Positions 49,596-63,617 of a stretch of DNA of 64,000 nucleotides are shown in pieces. The position numbers and the translations under genes are program-made. The stretch is from Auanema rhodensis (taxonomy: Eukaryota; Nematoda; Chromadorea; Rhabditida; Rhabditidae), in assembly GCA_964057225.1 (NCBI GenBank), contig OZ059900.1:16383638-16447637 (forward strand). The letters are read 5' to 3'. The first letter of the stretch is position 1; the number at the start of each line of letters is the position of its first letter. A model generated the notes under the pieces. That model had not been told where the DNA came from and ran no database searches. It worked only from the letters and a program-made list of their open reading frames with translations.

Positions 49596-51989
49596 TTGTA
49601 TTTTTCTAGTGTTCAGCATGTAAAATGCTTCATTTTAGTATGTAACACGCTGAAATTCGTTGCATTTGACGACTCATATGAACAAAAATCGATTTAATCA
49701 ATATTAGCCATAAGGGGCGTGCCCTCAGAATATGCTAATTTCCTTAATTTTCTAACCCCTGTTTTTTTGTCGTGAAAGTGGAACTAGACGTTGTACGAAC
49801 AATTTTGAGCTAGGTTTCATTGACATTGCATGAGTTTGAACACATGAAATCGTAAGTCAAAACCTTGTTTACAGCGAAATTTCCAAAAACTGGTTTTCCA
49901 GCATAATAAAATATTTCTCATGGGAAATACTGTGTTTTTGTATTTTTCTAGTGTTTAGCATGTTAAATGCTTCATTTTAGTATGTAACACGCTGAAATTC
50001 GTTGCATTTGACGACTCATATGAACAAAAATCGATTTAATCAATATTAGCCATAAGGGGCGTGCCCTCAGAATATGCTAATTTCCTTAATTTTCTAACCC
50101 CTGTTTTTTTGTCGTGAAAGTGGAACTAGACGTTGTACGAACAATTTTGAGCTAGGTTTCATTAACATTGCATGAGTTTGAACACATGAAATCGTAAGTC
50201 AAAACCTTGTTTACAGCGAAATTTCCAAAAACTGGTTTTCCAGCATAATAAAATATTTCTCATGGGAAATACTGTGTTTTTGTATTTTTCTAGTGTTCAG
50301 CATGTAAAATGCTTCATTTTAGTATGTAACACGCTGAAATTCGTTGCATTTGACGACTCATATGAACAAAAATCGATTTAATCAATATTAGCCATAAGGG
50401 GCGTGCCCTCAGAATATGCTAATTTCCTTAATTTTCTAACCCCTGTTTTTTTGTCGTGAAAGTGGAACTAGACGTTGTACGAACAATTTTGAGCTAGGTT
50501 TCATTGACATTGCATGAGTTTGAACACATGAAATCGTAAGTCAAAACCTTGTTTACAGCGAAATTTCCAAAAACTGGTTTTCCAGCATAATAAAATATTT
50601 CTCATGGGAAATACTGTGTTTTTGTATTTTTCTAGTGTTCAGCATGTAAAATGCTTCATTTTAGTATGTAACACGCTGAAATTCGTTGCATTTGACGACT
50701 CATATGAACAAAAATCGATTTAATCAATATTAGCCATAAGGGGCGTGCCCTCAGAATATGCTAATTTCCTTAATTTTCTAACCCCTGTTTTTTTGTCGTG
50801 AAAGTGGAACTAGACGTTGTACGAACAATTTTGAGCTAAGTTTCATTGACATTGCATGAGTTTGAACACATGAAATCGTAAGTCAAAACCTTGTTTACAG
50901 CGAAATTTCCAAAAACTGGTTTTCCAGCATAATAAAATATTTCTCATGGGAAATACTGTGTTTTTGTATTTTTCTAGTGTTCAGCATGTAAAATGCTTCA
51001 TTTTAGTATGTAACACGCTGAAATTCGTTGCATTTGACGACTCATATGAACAAAAATCGATTTAATCAATATTAGCCATAAGGGGCGTGCCCTCAGAATA
51101 TGCTAATTTCCTTAATTTTCTAACCCCTGTTTTTTTGTCGTGAAAGTGGAACTAGACGTTGTACGAACAATTTTGAGCTAGGTTTCATTGACATTGCATG
51201 AGTTTGAACACATGAAATCGTAAGTCAAAACCTTGTTTACAGCGAAATTTCCAAAAACTGGTTTTCCAGCATAATAAAATATTTCTCATGGGAAATACTG
51301 TGTTTTTGTATTTTTCTAGTGTTCAGCATGTAAAATGCTTCATTTTAGTATGTAACACGCTGAAATTCGTTGCATTTGACGACTCATATGAACAAAAATC
51401 GATTTAATCAATATTAGCCATAAGGGGCGTGCCCTCAGAATATGCTAATTTCCTTAATTTTCTAACCCCTGTTTTTTTGTCGTGAAAGTGGAACTAGACG
51501 TTGTACGAACAATTTTGAGCTAGGTTTCATTGACATTGCATGAGTTTGAACACATGAAATCGTAAGTCAAAACCTTGTTTACAGCGAAATTTCCAAAAAC
51601 TGGTTTTCCAGCATAATAAAATATTTCTCATGGGAAATACTGTGTTTTTGTATTTTTCTAGTGTTCAGCATGTAAAATGCTTCATTTTAGTATGTAACAC
51701 GCTGAAATTCGTTGCATTTGACGACTCATATGAACAAAAATCGATTTAATCAATATTAGCCATAAGGGGCGTGCCCTCAGAATATGCTAATTTCCTTAAT
51801 TTTCTAACCCCTGTTTTTTTGTCGTGAAAGTGGAACTAGACGTTGTACGAACAATTTTGAGCTAAGTTTCATTGACATTGCATGAGTTTGAACACATGAA
51901 ATCGTAAGTCAAAACCTTGTTTACAGCGAAATTTCCAAAAACTGGTTTTCCAGCATAATAAAATATTTCTCATGGGAAATACTGTGTTT
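49596..51989 (+). repeat. Consensus-rich stretch (M146-M152)
   Basis: Order: n, s (T19, T27, A227), n, t, n, n, t. Four of seven monomers show none of the diagnostic variants and look identical to the array consensus. The recurring spacing of t monomers (M145, M149, M152) is the only higher-order signal. This is among the least marked parts of the window. Confidence 0.78.
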
Positions 51990-54900
51990 TTGTTTTTTTC
52001 TAGTGTTCAGCATGTAAAATGCTTCATTTTAGTATGTAACACGCTGAAATTCGTTGCATTTGACGACTCATATGAACAAAAATCGATTTAATCAATATTA
52101 GCCATAAGGGGCGTGCCCTCAGAATATACTAATTTCCTTAATTTTCTAACCCCTGTTTTTTTGTCGTGAAAGTGGAACTAGACGTTGTACGAACAATTTT
52201 GAGCTAGGTTTCATTGACATTGCATGAGTTTGAACACATGAAATCGTAAGTCAAAACCTTGTTTACAGCGAAATTTCCAAAAACTGGTTTTCCAGCATAA
52301 TAAAATATTTCTCATGGGAAATACTGTGTTTTTGTATTTTTCTAGTGTTCAGCATGTAAAATGCTTCATTTTAGTATGTAACACGCTGAAATTCGTTGCA
52401 TTTGACGACTCATATGAACCAAAATCGATTTAATCAATATTAGCCATAAGGGGCGTGCCCTCAGAATATGCTAATTTCCTTAATTTTCTAACCCTTGTTT
52501 TTTTGTCGTGAAAGTGGAACTAGACGTTGTACGAACAATTTTGAGCTAGGTTTCATTGACATTGCATGAGTTTGAACACATGAAATCGTAAGTCAAAACC
52601 TTGTTTACAGCGAAATTTCCAAAAACTGGTTTTCCAGCATAATAAAATATTTCTCATGGGAAATACTGTGTTTTTGTATTTTTCTAGTGTTCAGCATGTA
52701 AAATGCTTCATTTTAGTATGTAACACGCTGAAATTCGTTGCATTTGACGACTCATATGAACAAAAATCGATTTAATCAATATTAGCCATAAGGGGCGTGC
52801 CCTCAGAATATGCTAATTTCCTTAATTTTCTAACCCCTGTTTTTTTGTCGTGAAAGTGGAACTAGACGTTGTACGAACAATTTTGAGCTAGGTTTCATTA
52901 ACATTGCATGAGTTTGAACACATGAAATCGTAAGTCAAAACCTTGTTTACAGCGAAATTTCCAAAAACTGGTTTTCCAGCATAATAAAATATTTCTCATG
53001 GGAAATACTGTGTTTTTGTATTTTTCTAGTGTTCAGCATGTAAAATGCTTCATTTTAGTATGTAACACGCTGAAATTCGTTGCATTTGACGACTCATATG
53101 AACAAAAATCGATTTAATCAATATTAGCCATAAGGGGCGTGCCCTCAGAATATGCTAATTTCCTTAATTTTCTAACCCCTGTTTTTTTGTCGTGAAAGTG
53201 GAACTAGACGTTGTACGAACAATTTTGAGCTAGGTTTCATTGACATTGCATGAGTTTGAACACATGAAATCGTAAGTCAAAACCTTGTTTACAGCGAAAT
53301 TTCCAAAAACTGGTTTTCCAGCATAATAAAATATTTCTCATGGGAAATACTGTGTTTTTGTATTTTTCTAGTGTTCAGCATGTAAAATGCTTCATTTTAG
53401 TATGTAACACGCTGAAATTCGTTGCATTTGACGACTCATATGAACAAAAATCGATTTAATCAATATTAGCCATAAGGGGCGTGCCCTCAGAATATGCTAA
53501 TTTCCTTAATTTTCTAACCCCTGTTTTTTTGTCGTGAAAGTGGAACTAGACGTTGTACGAACAATTTTGAGCTAAGTTTCATTGACATTGCATGAGTTTG
53601 AACACATGAAATCGTAAGTCAAAACCTTGTTTACAGCGAAATTTCCAAAAACTGGTTTTCCAGCATAATAAAATATTTCTCATGGGAAATACTGTGTTTT
53701 TGTTTTTTTCTAGTGTTCAGCATGTAAAATGCTTCATTTTAGTATGTAACACGCTGAAATTCGTTGCATTTGACGACTCATATGAACAAAAATCGATTTA
53801 ATCAATATTAGCCATAAGGGGCGTGCCCTCAGAATATACTAATTTCCTTAATTTTCTAACCCCTGTTTTTTTGTCGTGAAAGTGGAACTAGACGTTGTAC
53901 GAACAATTTTGAGCTAGGTTTCATTGACATTGCATGAGTTTGAACACATGAAATCGTAAGTCAAAACCTTGTTTACAGCGAAATTTCCAAAAACTGGTTT
54001 TCCAGCATAATAAAATATTTCTCATGGGAAATACTGTGTTTTTGTATTTTTCTAGTGTTCAGCATGTAAAATGCTTCATTTTAGTATGTAACACGCTGAA
54101 ATTCGTTGCATTTGACGACTCATATGAACAAAAATCGATTTAATCAATATTAGCCATAAGGGGCGTGCCCTCAGAATATGCTAATTTCCTTAATTTTCTA
54201 ACCCCTGTTTTTTTGTCGTGAAAGTGGAACTAGGCGTTGTACGAACAATTTTGAGCTAGGTTTCATTGACATTGCATGAGTTTGAACACATGAAATCGTA
54301 AGTCAAAACCTTGTTTACAGCGAAATTTCCAAAAACTGGTTTTCCAGCATAATAAAATATTTCTCATGGGAAATACTGTGTTTTTGTATTTTTCTAGTGT
54401 TCAGCATGTAAAATGCTTCATTTTAGTATGTAACACGCTGAAATTCGTTGCATTTGACGACTCATATGAACAAAAATCGATTTAATCAATATTAGCCATA
54501 AGGGGCGTGCCCTCAGAATATGCTAATTTCCTTAATTTTCTAACCCCTGTTTTTTTGTCGTGAAAGTGGAACTAGACGTTGTACGAACAATTTTGAGCTA
54601 GGTTTCATTGACATTGCATGAGTTTGAACACATGAAATCGTAAGTCAAAACCTTGTTTACAGCGAAATTTCCAAAAACTGGTTTTCCAGCATAATAAAAT
54701 ATTTCTCATGGGAAATACTGTGTTTTTGTATTTTTCTAGTGTTCAGCATGTTAAATGCTTCATTTTAGTATGTAACACGCTGAAATTCGTTGCATTTGAC
54801 GACTCATATGAACAAAAATCGATTTAATCAATATTAGCCATAAGGGGCGTGCCCTCAGAATATGCTAATTTCCTTAATTTTCTAACCCCTGTTTTTTTGT

Positions 54901-55751
54901 CGTGAAAGTGGAACTAGACGTTGTACGAACAATTTTGAGCTAGGTTTCATTAACATTGCATGAGTTTGAACACATGAAATCGTAAGTCAAAACCTTGTTT
55001 ACAGCGAAATTTCCAAAAACTGGTTTTCCAGCATAATAAAATATTTCTCATGGGAAATACTGTGTTTTTGTATTTTTCTAGTGTTCAGCATGTAAAATGC
55101 TTCATTTTAGTATGTAACACGCTGAAATTCGTTGCATTTGACGACTCATATGAACAAAAATCGATTTAATCAATATTAGCCATAAGGGGCGTGCCCTCAG
55201 AATATGCTAATTTCCTTAATTTTCTAACCCCTGTTTTTTTGTCGTGAAAGTGGAACTAGACGTTGTACGAACAATTTTGAGCTAGGTTTCATTGACATTG
55301 CATGAGTTTGAACACATGAAATCGTAAGTCAAAACCTTGTTTACAGCGAAATTTCCAAAAACTGGTTTTCCAGCATAATAAAATATTTCTCATGGGAAAT
55401 ACTGTGTTTTTGTATTTTTCTAGTGTTCAGCATGTAAAATGCTTCATTTTAGTATGTAACACGCTGAAATTCGTTGCATTTGACGACTCATATGAACAAA
55501 AATCGATTTAATCAATATTAGCCATAAGGGGCGTGCCCTCAGAATATGCTAATTTCCTTAATTTTCTAACCCCTGTTTTTTTGTCGTGAAAGTGGAACTA
55601 GACGTTGTACGAACAATTTTGAGCTAAGTTTCATTGACATTGCATGAGTTTGAACACATGAAATCGTAAGTCAAAACCTTGTTTACAGCGAAATTTCCAA
55701 AAACTGGTTTTCCAGCATAATAAAATATTTCTCATGGGAAATACTGTGTTT
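51990..55751 (+). repeat. u-led 5- and 6-monomer units (M153-M163)
   Basis: M153-M157 (51990-53699): T5+A139, C89+T164, A227, n, A218. M158-M163 (53700-55751): T5+A139, G193, n, T27+A227, n, A218. Both units start with the new A139 marker and end with t, so they are length variants of one HOR. M155 has A227 without T27, splitting a pair otherwise seen together. Confidence 0.82.
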
Positions 55752-58487
55752 TTGTTTTTTTCTAGTGTTCAGCATGTAAAATGCTTCATTTTAGTATGTA
55801 ACACGCTGAAATTCGTTGCATTTGACGACTCATATGAACAAAAATCGATTTAATCAATATTAGCCATAAGGGGCGTGCCCTCAGAATATACTAATTTCCT
55901 TAATTTTCTAACCCCTGTTTTTTTGTCGTGAAAGTGGAACTAGACGTTGTACGAACAATTTTGAGCTAGGTTTCATTGACATTGCATGAGTTTGAACACA
56001 TGAAATCGTAAGTCAAAACCTTGTTTACAGCGAAATTTCCAAAAACTGGTTTTCCAGCATAATAAAATATTTCTCATGGGAAATACTGTGTTTTTGTATT
56101 TTTCTAGTGTTCAGCATATAAAATGCTTCATTTTAGTATGTAACACGCTGAAATTCGTTGCATTTGACGACTCATATGAACAAAAATCGATTTAATCAAT
56201 ATTAGCCATAAGGGGCGTGCCCTCAGAATATGCTAATTTCCTTAATTTTCTAACCCCTGTTTTTTTGTCGTGAAAGTGGAACTAGACGTTGTACGAACAA
56301 TTTTGAGCTAAGTTTCATTGACATTGCATGAGTTTGAACACATGAAATCGTAAGTCAAAACCTTGTTTACAGCGAAATTTCCAAAAACTGGTTTTCCAGC
56401 ATAATAAAATATTTCTCATGGGAAATACTGTGTTTTTGTTTTTTTCTAGTGTTCAGCATGTAAAATGCTTCATTTTAGTATGTAACACGCTGAAATTCGT
56501 TGCATTTGACGACTCATATGAACAAAAATCGATTTAATCAATATTAGCCATAAGGGGCGTGCCCTCAGAATATACTAATTTCCTTAATTTTCTAACCCCT
56601 GTTTTTTTGTCGTGAAAGTGGAACTAGACGTTGTACGAACAATTTTGAGCTAGGTTTCATTGACATTGCATGAGTTTGAACACATGAAATCGTAAGTCAA
56701 AACCTTGTTTACAGCGAAATTTCCAAAAACTGGTTTTCCAGCATAATAAAATATTTCTCATGGGAAATACTGTGTTTTTGTATTTTTCTAGTGTTCAGCA
56801 TATAAAATGCTTCATTTTAGTATGTAACACGCTGAAATTCGTTGCATTTGACGACTCATATGAACAAAAATCGATTTAATCAATATTAGCCATAAGGGGC
56901 GTGCCCTCAGAATATGCTAATTTCCTTAATTTTCTAACCCCTGTTTTTTTGTCGTGAAAGTGGAACTAGACGTTGTACAAACAATTTTGAGCTAGGTTTC
57001 ATTGACATTGCATGAGTTTGAACACATGAAATCGTAAGTCAAAACCTTGTTTACAGCGAAATTTCCAAAAACTGGTTTTCCAGCATAATAAAATATTTCT
57101 CATGGGAAATACTGTGTTTTTGTATTTTTCTAGTGTTCAGCATGTAAAATGCTTCATTTTAGTATGTAACACGCTGAAATTCGTTGCATTTGACAACTCA
57201 TATGAACAAAAATCGATTTAATCAATATTAGCCATAAGGGGCGTGCCCTCAGAATATACTAATTTCCTTAATTTTCTAACCCCTGTTTTTTTGTCGTGAA
57301 AGTGGAACTAGACGTTGTACGAACAATTTTGAGCTAGGTTTCATTGACATTGCATGAGTTTGAACACATGAAATCGTAAGTCAAAACCTTGTTTACAGCG
57401 AAATTTCCAAAAACTGGTTTTCCAGCATAATAAAATATTTCTCATGGGAAATACTGTGTTTTTGTATTTTTCTAGTGTTCAGCATGTAAAATGCTTCATT
57501 TTAGTATGTAACACGCTGAAATTCGTTGCATTTGACGACTCATATGAACCAAAATCGATTTAATCAATATTAGCCATAAGGGGCGTGCCCTCAGAATATG
57601 CTAATTTCCTTAATTTTCTAACCCTTGTTTTTTTGTCGTGAAAGTGGAACTAGACGTTGTACGATTAATTTTGAGCTAGGTTTCATTGACATTGCATGAG
57701 TTTGAACACATGAAATCGTAAGTCAAAACCTTGTTTACAGCGAAATTTCCAAAAACTGGTTTTCCAGCATAATAAAATATTTCTCATGGGAAATACTGTG
57801 TTTTTGTATTTTTCTAGTGTTCAGCATGTAAAATGCTTCATTTTAGTATGTAACACGCTGAAATTCGTTGCATTTGACGACTCATATGAACAAAAATCGA
57901 TTTAATCAATATTAGCCATAAGGGACGTGCCCTCAGAATATGCTAATTTCCTTAATTTTCTAACCCCTGTTTTTTTGTCGTGAAAGTGGAACTAGACGTT
58001 GTACGAACAATTTTGAGCTAAGTTTCATTGACATTGCATGAGTTTGAACACATGAAATCGTAAGTCAAAACCTTGTTTACAGCGAAATTTCCAAAAACTG
58101 GTTTTCCAGCATAATAAAATATTTCTCATGGGAAATACTGTGTTTTTGTTTTTTTCTAGTGTTCAGCATGTAAAATGCTTCATTTTAGTATGTAACATGC
58201 AGAAATTCGTTGCATTTGACGACTCATATGAACAAAAATCGATTTAATCAATATTAGCCATAAGGGGCGTGCCCTCAGAATATGCTAATTTCCTTAATTT
58301 TCTAACCCCTGTTTTTTTGTCGTGAAAGTGGAACTAGACGTTGTACGAACAATTTTGAGCTAGGTTTCATTGACATTGCATGAGTTTGAACACATGAAAT
58401 CGTAAGTCAAAACCTTGTTTACAGCGAAATTTCCAAAAACTGGTTTTCCAGCATAATAAAATATTTCTCATGGGAAATACTGTGTTT
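55752..58487 (+). repeat. A139-rich block ending in a marked 4-mer (M164-M171)
   Basis: Order: T5+A139; A25+A218; T5+A139; A25+A202; A76+A139; C89+T164 with T204+T205; A122+A218; T5 with T53+A56. The last four (57120-58487, 1368 bp) recur as M175-M178. A202 in M167 lacks A239, so it need not share origin with the middle-domain k monomers. Confidence 0.83.
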
Positions 58488-60881
58488 TTGTTTTTTTCTA
58501 GTGTTCAGCATGTAAAATGCTTCATTTTAGTATGTAACACGCTGAAATTCGTTGCATTTGACGACTCATATGAACAAAAATCGATTTAATCAATATTAGC
58601 CATAAGGGGCGTGCCCTCAGAATATACTAATTTCCTTAATTTTCTAACCCCTGTTTTTTTGTCGTGAAAGTGGAACTAGACGTTGTACGAACAATTTTGA
58701 GCTAGGTTTCATTGACATTGCATGAGTTTGAACACATGAAATCGTAAGTCAAAACCTTGTTTACAGCGAAATTTCCAAAAACTGGTTTTCCAGCATAATA
58801 AAATATTTCTCATGGGAAATACTGTGTTTTTGTATTTTTCTAGTGTTCAGCATGTAAAATGCTTCATTTTAGTATGTAACACGCTGAAATTCGTTGCATT
58901 TGACAACTCATATGAACAAAAATCGATTTAATCAATATTAGCCATAAGGGGCGTGCCCTCAGAATATACTAATTTCCTTAATTTTCTAACCCCTGTTTTT
59001 TTGTCGTGAAAGTGGAACTAGACGTTGTACGAACAATTTTGAGCTAGGTTTCATTGACATTGCATGAGTTTGAACACATGAAATCGTAAGTCAAAACCTT
59101 GTTTACAGCGAAATTTCCAAAAACTGGTTTTCCAGCATAATAAAATATTTCTCATGGGAAATACTGTGTTTTTGTATTTTTCTAGTGTTCAGCATGTAAA
59201 ATGCTTCATTTTAGTATGTAACACGCTGAAATTCGTTGCATTTGACGACTCATATGAACAAAAATCGATTTAATCAATATTAGCCATAAGGGGCGTGCCC
59301 TCAGAATATACTAATTTCCTTAATTTTCTAACCCCTGTTTTTTTGTCGTGAAAGTGGAACTAGACGTTGTACAAACAATTTTGAGCTAGGTTTCATTGAC
59401 ATTGCATGAGTTTGAACACATGAAATCGTAAGTCAAAACCTTGTTTACAGCGAAATTTCCAAAAACTGGTTTTCCAGCATAATAAAATATTTCTCATGGG
59501 AAATACTGTGTTTTTGTATTTTTCTAGTGTTCAGCATGTAAAATGCTTCATTTTAGTATGTAACACGCTGAAATTCGTTGCATTTGACAACTCATATGAA
59601 CAAAAATCGATTTAATCAATATTAGCCATAAGGGGCGTGCCCTCAGAATATACTAATTTCCTTAATTTTCTAACCCCTGTTTTTTTGTCGTGAAAGTGGA
59701 ACTAGACGTTGTACGAACAATTTTGAGCTAGGTTTCATTGACATTGCATGAGTTTGAACACATGAAATCGTAAGTCAAAACCTTGTTTACAGCGAAATTT
59801 CCAAAAACTGGTTTTCCAGCATAATAAAATATTTCTCATGGGAAATACTGTGTTTTTGTATTTTTCTAGTGTTCAGCATGTAAAATGCTTCATTTTAGTA
59901 TGTAACACGCTGAAATTCGTTGCATTTGACGACTCATATGAACCAAAATCGATTTAATCAATATTAGCCATAAGGGGCGTGCCCTCAGAATATGCTAATT
60001 TCCTTAATTTTCTAACCCTTGTTTTTTTGTCGTGAAAGTGGAACTAGACGTTGTACGATTAATTTTGAGCTAGGTTTCATTGACATTGCATGAGTTTGAA
60101 CACATGAAATCGTAAGTCAAAACCTTGTTTACAGCGAAATTTCCAAAAACTGGTTTTCCAGCATAATAAAATATTTCTCATGGGAAATACTGTGTTTTTG
60201 TATTTTTCTAGTGTTCAGCATGTAAAATGCTTCATTTTAGTATGTAACACGCTGAAATTCGTTGCATTTGACGACTCATATGAACAAAAATCGATTTAAT
60301 CAATATTAGCCATAAGGGACGTGCCCTCAGAATATGCTAATTTCCTTAATTTTCTAACCCCTGTTTTTTTGTCGTGAAAGTGGAACTAGACGTTGTACGA
60401 ACAATTTTGAGCTAAGTTTCATTGACATTGCATGAGTTTGAACACATGAAATCGTAAGTCAAAACCTTGTTTACAGCGAAATTTCCAAAAACTGGTTTTC
60501 CAGCATAATAAAATATTTCTCATGGGAAATACTGTGTTTTTGTTTTTTTCTAGTGTTCAGCATGTAAAATGCTTCATTTTAGTATGTAACATGCAGAAAT
60601 TCGTTGCATTTGACGACTCATATGAACAAAAATCGATTTAATCAATATTAGCCATAAGGGGCGTGCCCTCAGAATATGCTAATTTCCTTAATTTTCTAAC
60701 CCCTGTTTTTTTGTCGTGAAAGTGGAACTAGACGTTGTACGAACAATTTTGAGCTAGGTTTCATTGACATTGCATGAGTTTGAACACATGAAATCGTAAG
60801 TCAAAACCTTGTTTACAGCGAAATTTCCAAAAACTGGTTTTCCAGCATAATAAAATATTTCTCATGGGAAATACTGTGTTT
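58488..60881 (+). repeat. A139-rich block with second copy of the 4-mer (M172-M178)
   Basis: Order: T5+A139; A76+A139; A139+A202; A76+A139; C89+T164+T204+T205; A122+A218; T5+T53+A56. M175-M178 (59514-60881) repeat M168-M171 type for type, 2394 bp downstream. A139 appears in four successive monomers (M172-M175), its highest density, and then disappears for the rest of the window. Confidence 0.84.
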
Positions 60882-63617
60882 TTGTTTTTTTCTAGTGTTC
60901 AGCATGTAAAATGCTTCATTTTAGTATGTAACACGCTGAAATTCGTTGCATTTGACGACTCATATGAACAAAAATCGATTTAATCAATATTAGCCATAAG
61001 GGGCGTGCCCTCAGAATATGCTAATTTCCTTAATTTTCTAACCCCTGTTTTTTTGTCGTGAAAGTGAAACTAGACGTTGTACGAACAAATTTGAGCTAGG
61101 TTTCATTGACATTGCATGAGTTTGAACACATGAAATCGTAAGTCAAAACCTTGTTTACAGCGAAATTTCCAAAAACTGGTTTTCCAGCATAATAAAATAT
61201 TTCTCATGGGAAATACTGTGTTTTTGTATTTTTCTAGTGTTCAGCATGTAAAATGCTTCATTTTAGTATGTAACACGCTGAAATTCGTTGCATTTGACGA
61301 CTCATATGAACAAAAATCGATTTAATCAATATTAGCCATAAGGGGCGTGCCCTCAGAATATGCTAATTTCCTTAATTTTCTAACCCTTGTTTTTTTGTCG
61401 TGAAAGTGGAACTAGACGTTGTACGAACAATTTTGAGCTAGGTTTCATTGACATTGCATGAGTTTGAACACATGAAATCGTAAGTCAAAACCTTGTTTAC
61501 AGCGAAATTTCCAAAAACTGGTTTTCCAGCATAATAAAATATTTCTCATGGGAAATACTGTATTTTTGTATTTTTCTAGTGTTCAGCATGTAAAATGTTT
61601 CATTTTAGTATGTAACACGCTGAAATTCGTTGCATTTGACGACTCATATGAACAAAAATCGATTTAATCAATATTAGCCATAAGGGGCGTGCCCTCAGAA
61701 TATGCTAATTTCCTTAATTTTCTAACCCCTGTTTTTTTGTCGTGAAAGTGGAACTAGGCGTTGTACGAACAATTTTGAGCTAGGTTTCATTGACATTGCA
61801 TGAGTTTGAACACATGAAATCGTAAGTCAAAACCTTGTTTACAGCGAAATTTCCAAAAACTGGTTTTCCAGCATAATAAAATATTTCTCATGGGAAATAC
61901 TGTGTTTTTGTATTTTTCTAGTGTTCAGCATGTAAAATGCTTCATTTTAGTATGTAACACGCTGAAATTCGTTGCATTTGACGACTCATATGAACAAAAA
62001 TCGATTTAATCAATATTAGCCATAAGGGGCGTGCCCTCAGAATATGCTAATTTCCTTAATTTTCTAACCCCTGTTTTTTTGTCGTGAAAGTGGAACTAGA
62101 CGTTGTACGAACAATTTTGAGCTAGGTTTCATTGACATTGCATGAGTTTGAACACATGAAATCGTAAGTCAAAACCTTGTTTACAGCGAAATTTCCAAAA
62201 ACTGGTTTTCCAGCATAATAAAATATTTCTCATGGGAAATACTGTGTTTTTGTATTTTTCTAGTGTTCAGCATGTTAAATGCTTCATTTTAGTATGTAAC
62301 ACGCTGAAATTCGTTGCATTTGACGACTCATATGAACAAAAATCGATTTAATCAATATTAGCCATAAGGGGCGTGCCCTCAGAATATGCTAATTTCCTTA
62401 ATTTTCTAACCCCTGTTTTTTTGTCGTGAAAGTGGAACTAGACGTTGTACGAACAATTTTGAGCTAGGTTTCATTAACATTGCATGAGTTTGAACACATG
62501 AAATCGTAAGTCAAAACCTTGTTTACAGCGAAATTTCCAAAAACTGGTTTTCCAGCATAATAAAATATTTCTCATGGGAAATACTGTGTTTTTGTATTTT
62601 TCTAGTGTTCAGCATGTAAAATGCTTCATTTTAGTATGTAACACGCTGAAATTCGTTGCATTTGACGACTCATATGAACAAAAATCGATTTAATCAATAT
62701 TAGCCATAAGGGGCGTGCCCTCAGAATATGCTAATTTCCTTAATTTTCTAACCCCTGTTTTTTTGTCGTGAAAGTGGAACTAGACGTTGTACGAACAATT
62801 TTGAGCTAGGTTTCATTGACATTGCATGAGTTTGAACACATGAAATCGTAAGTCAAAACCTTGTTTACAGCGAAATTTCCAAAAACTGGTTTTCCAGCAT
62901 AATAAAATATTTCTCATGGGAAATACTGTGTTTTTGTATTTTTCTAGTGTTCAGCATGTAAAATGCTTCATTTTAGTATGTAACACGCTGAAATTCGTTG
63001 CATTTGACGACTCATATGAACAAAAATCGATTTAATCAATATTAGCCATAAGGGGCGTGCCCTCAGAATATGCTAATTTCCTTAATTTTCTAACCCCTGT
63101 TTTTTTGTCGTGAAAGTGGAACTAGACGTTGTACGAACAATTTTGAGCTAAGTTTCATTGACATTGCATGAGTTTGAACACATGAAATCGTAAGTCAAAA
63201 CCTTGTTTACAGCGAAATTTCCAAAAACTGGTTTTCCAGCATAATAAAATATTTCTCATGGGAAATACTGTGTTTTTGTATTTTTCTAGTGTTCAGCATG
63301 TAAAATGCTTCATTTTAGTATGTAACACGCTGAAATTCGTTGCATTTGACGACTCATATGAACCAAAATCGATTTAATCAATATTAGCCATAAGGGGCGT
63401 GCCCTCAGAATATGCTAATTTCCTTAATTTTCTAACCCCTGTTTTTTTGTCGTGAAAGTGGAACTAGACGTTGTACGAACAATTTTGAGCTAGGTTTCAT
63501 TGACATTGCATGAGTTTGAACACATGAAATCGTAAGTCAAAACCTTGTTTACAGCGAAATTTCCAAAAACTGGTTTTCCAGCATAATAAAATATTTCTCA
63601 TGGGAAATACTGTGTTT
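60882..63617 (+). repeat. 8-monomer HOR p-q-r-n-s-n-t-C89 (M179-M186)
   Basis: Order: T5+A186+A208, T164+A339, T33+G193, n, T27+A227, n, A218, C89. Total 2736 bp, the same length as M115-M122, which lie about 22 kb upstream with the same opening and the same s position. A T at 33 replaces the usual T32 in the r monomer. The HOR family therefore returns after the A139 block. Confidence 0.84.
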
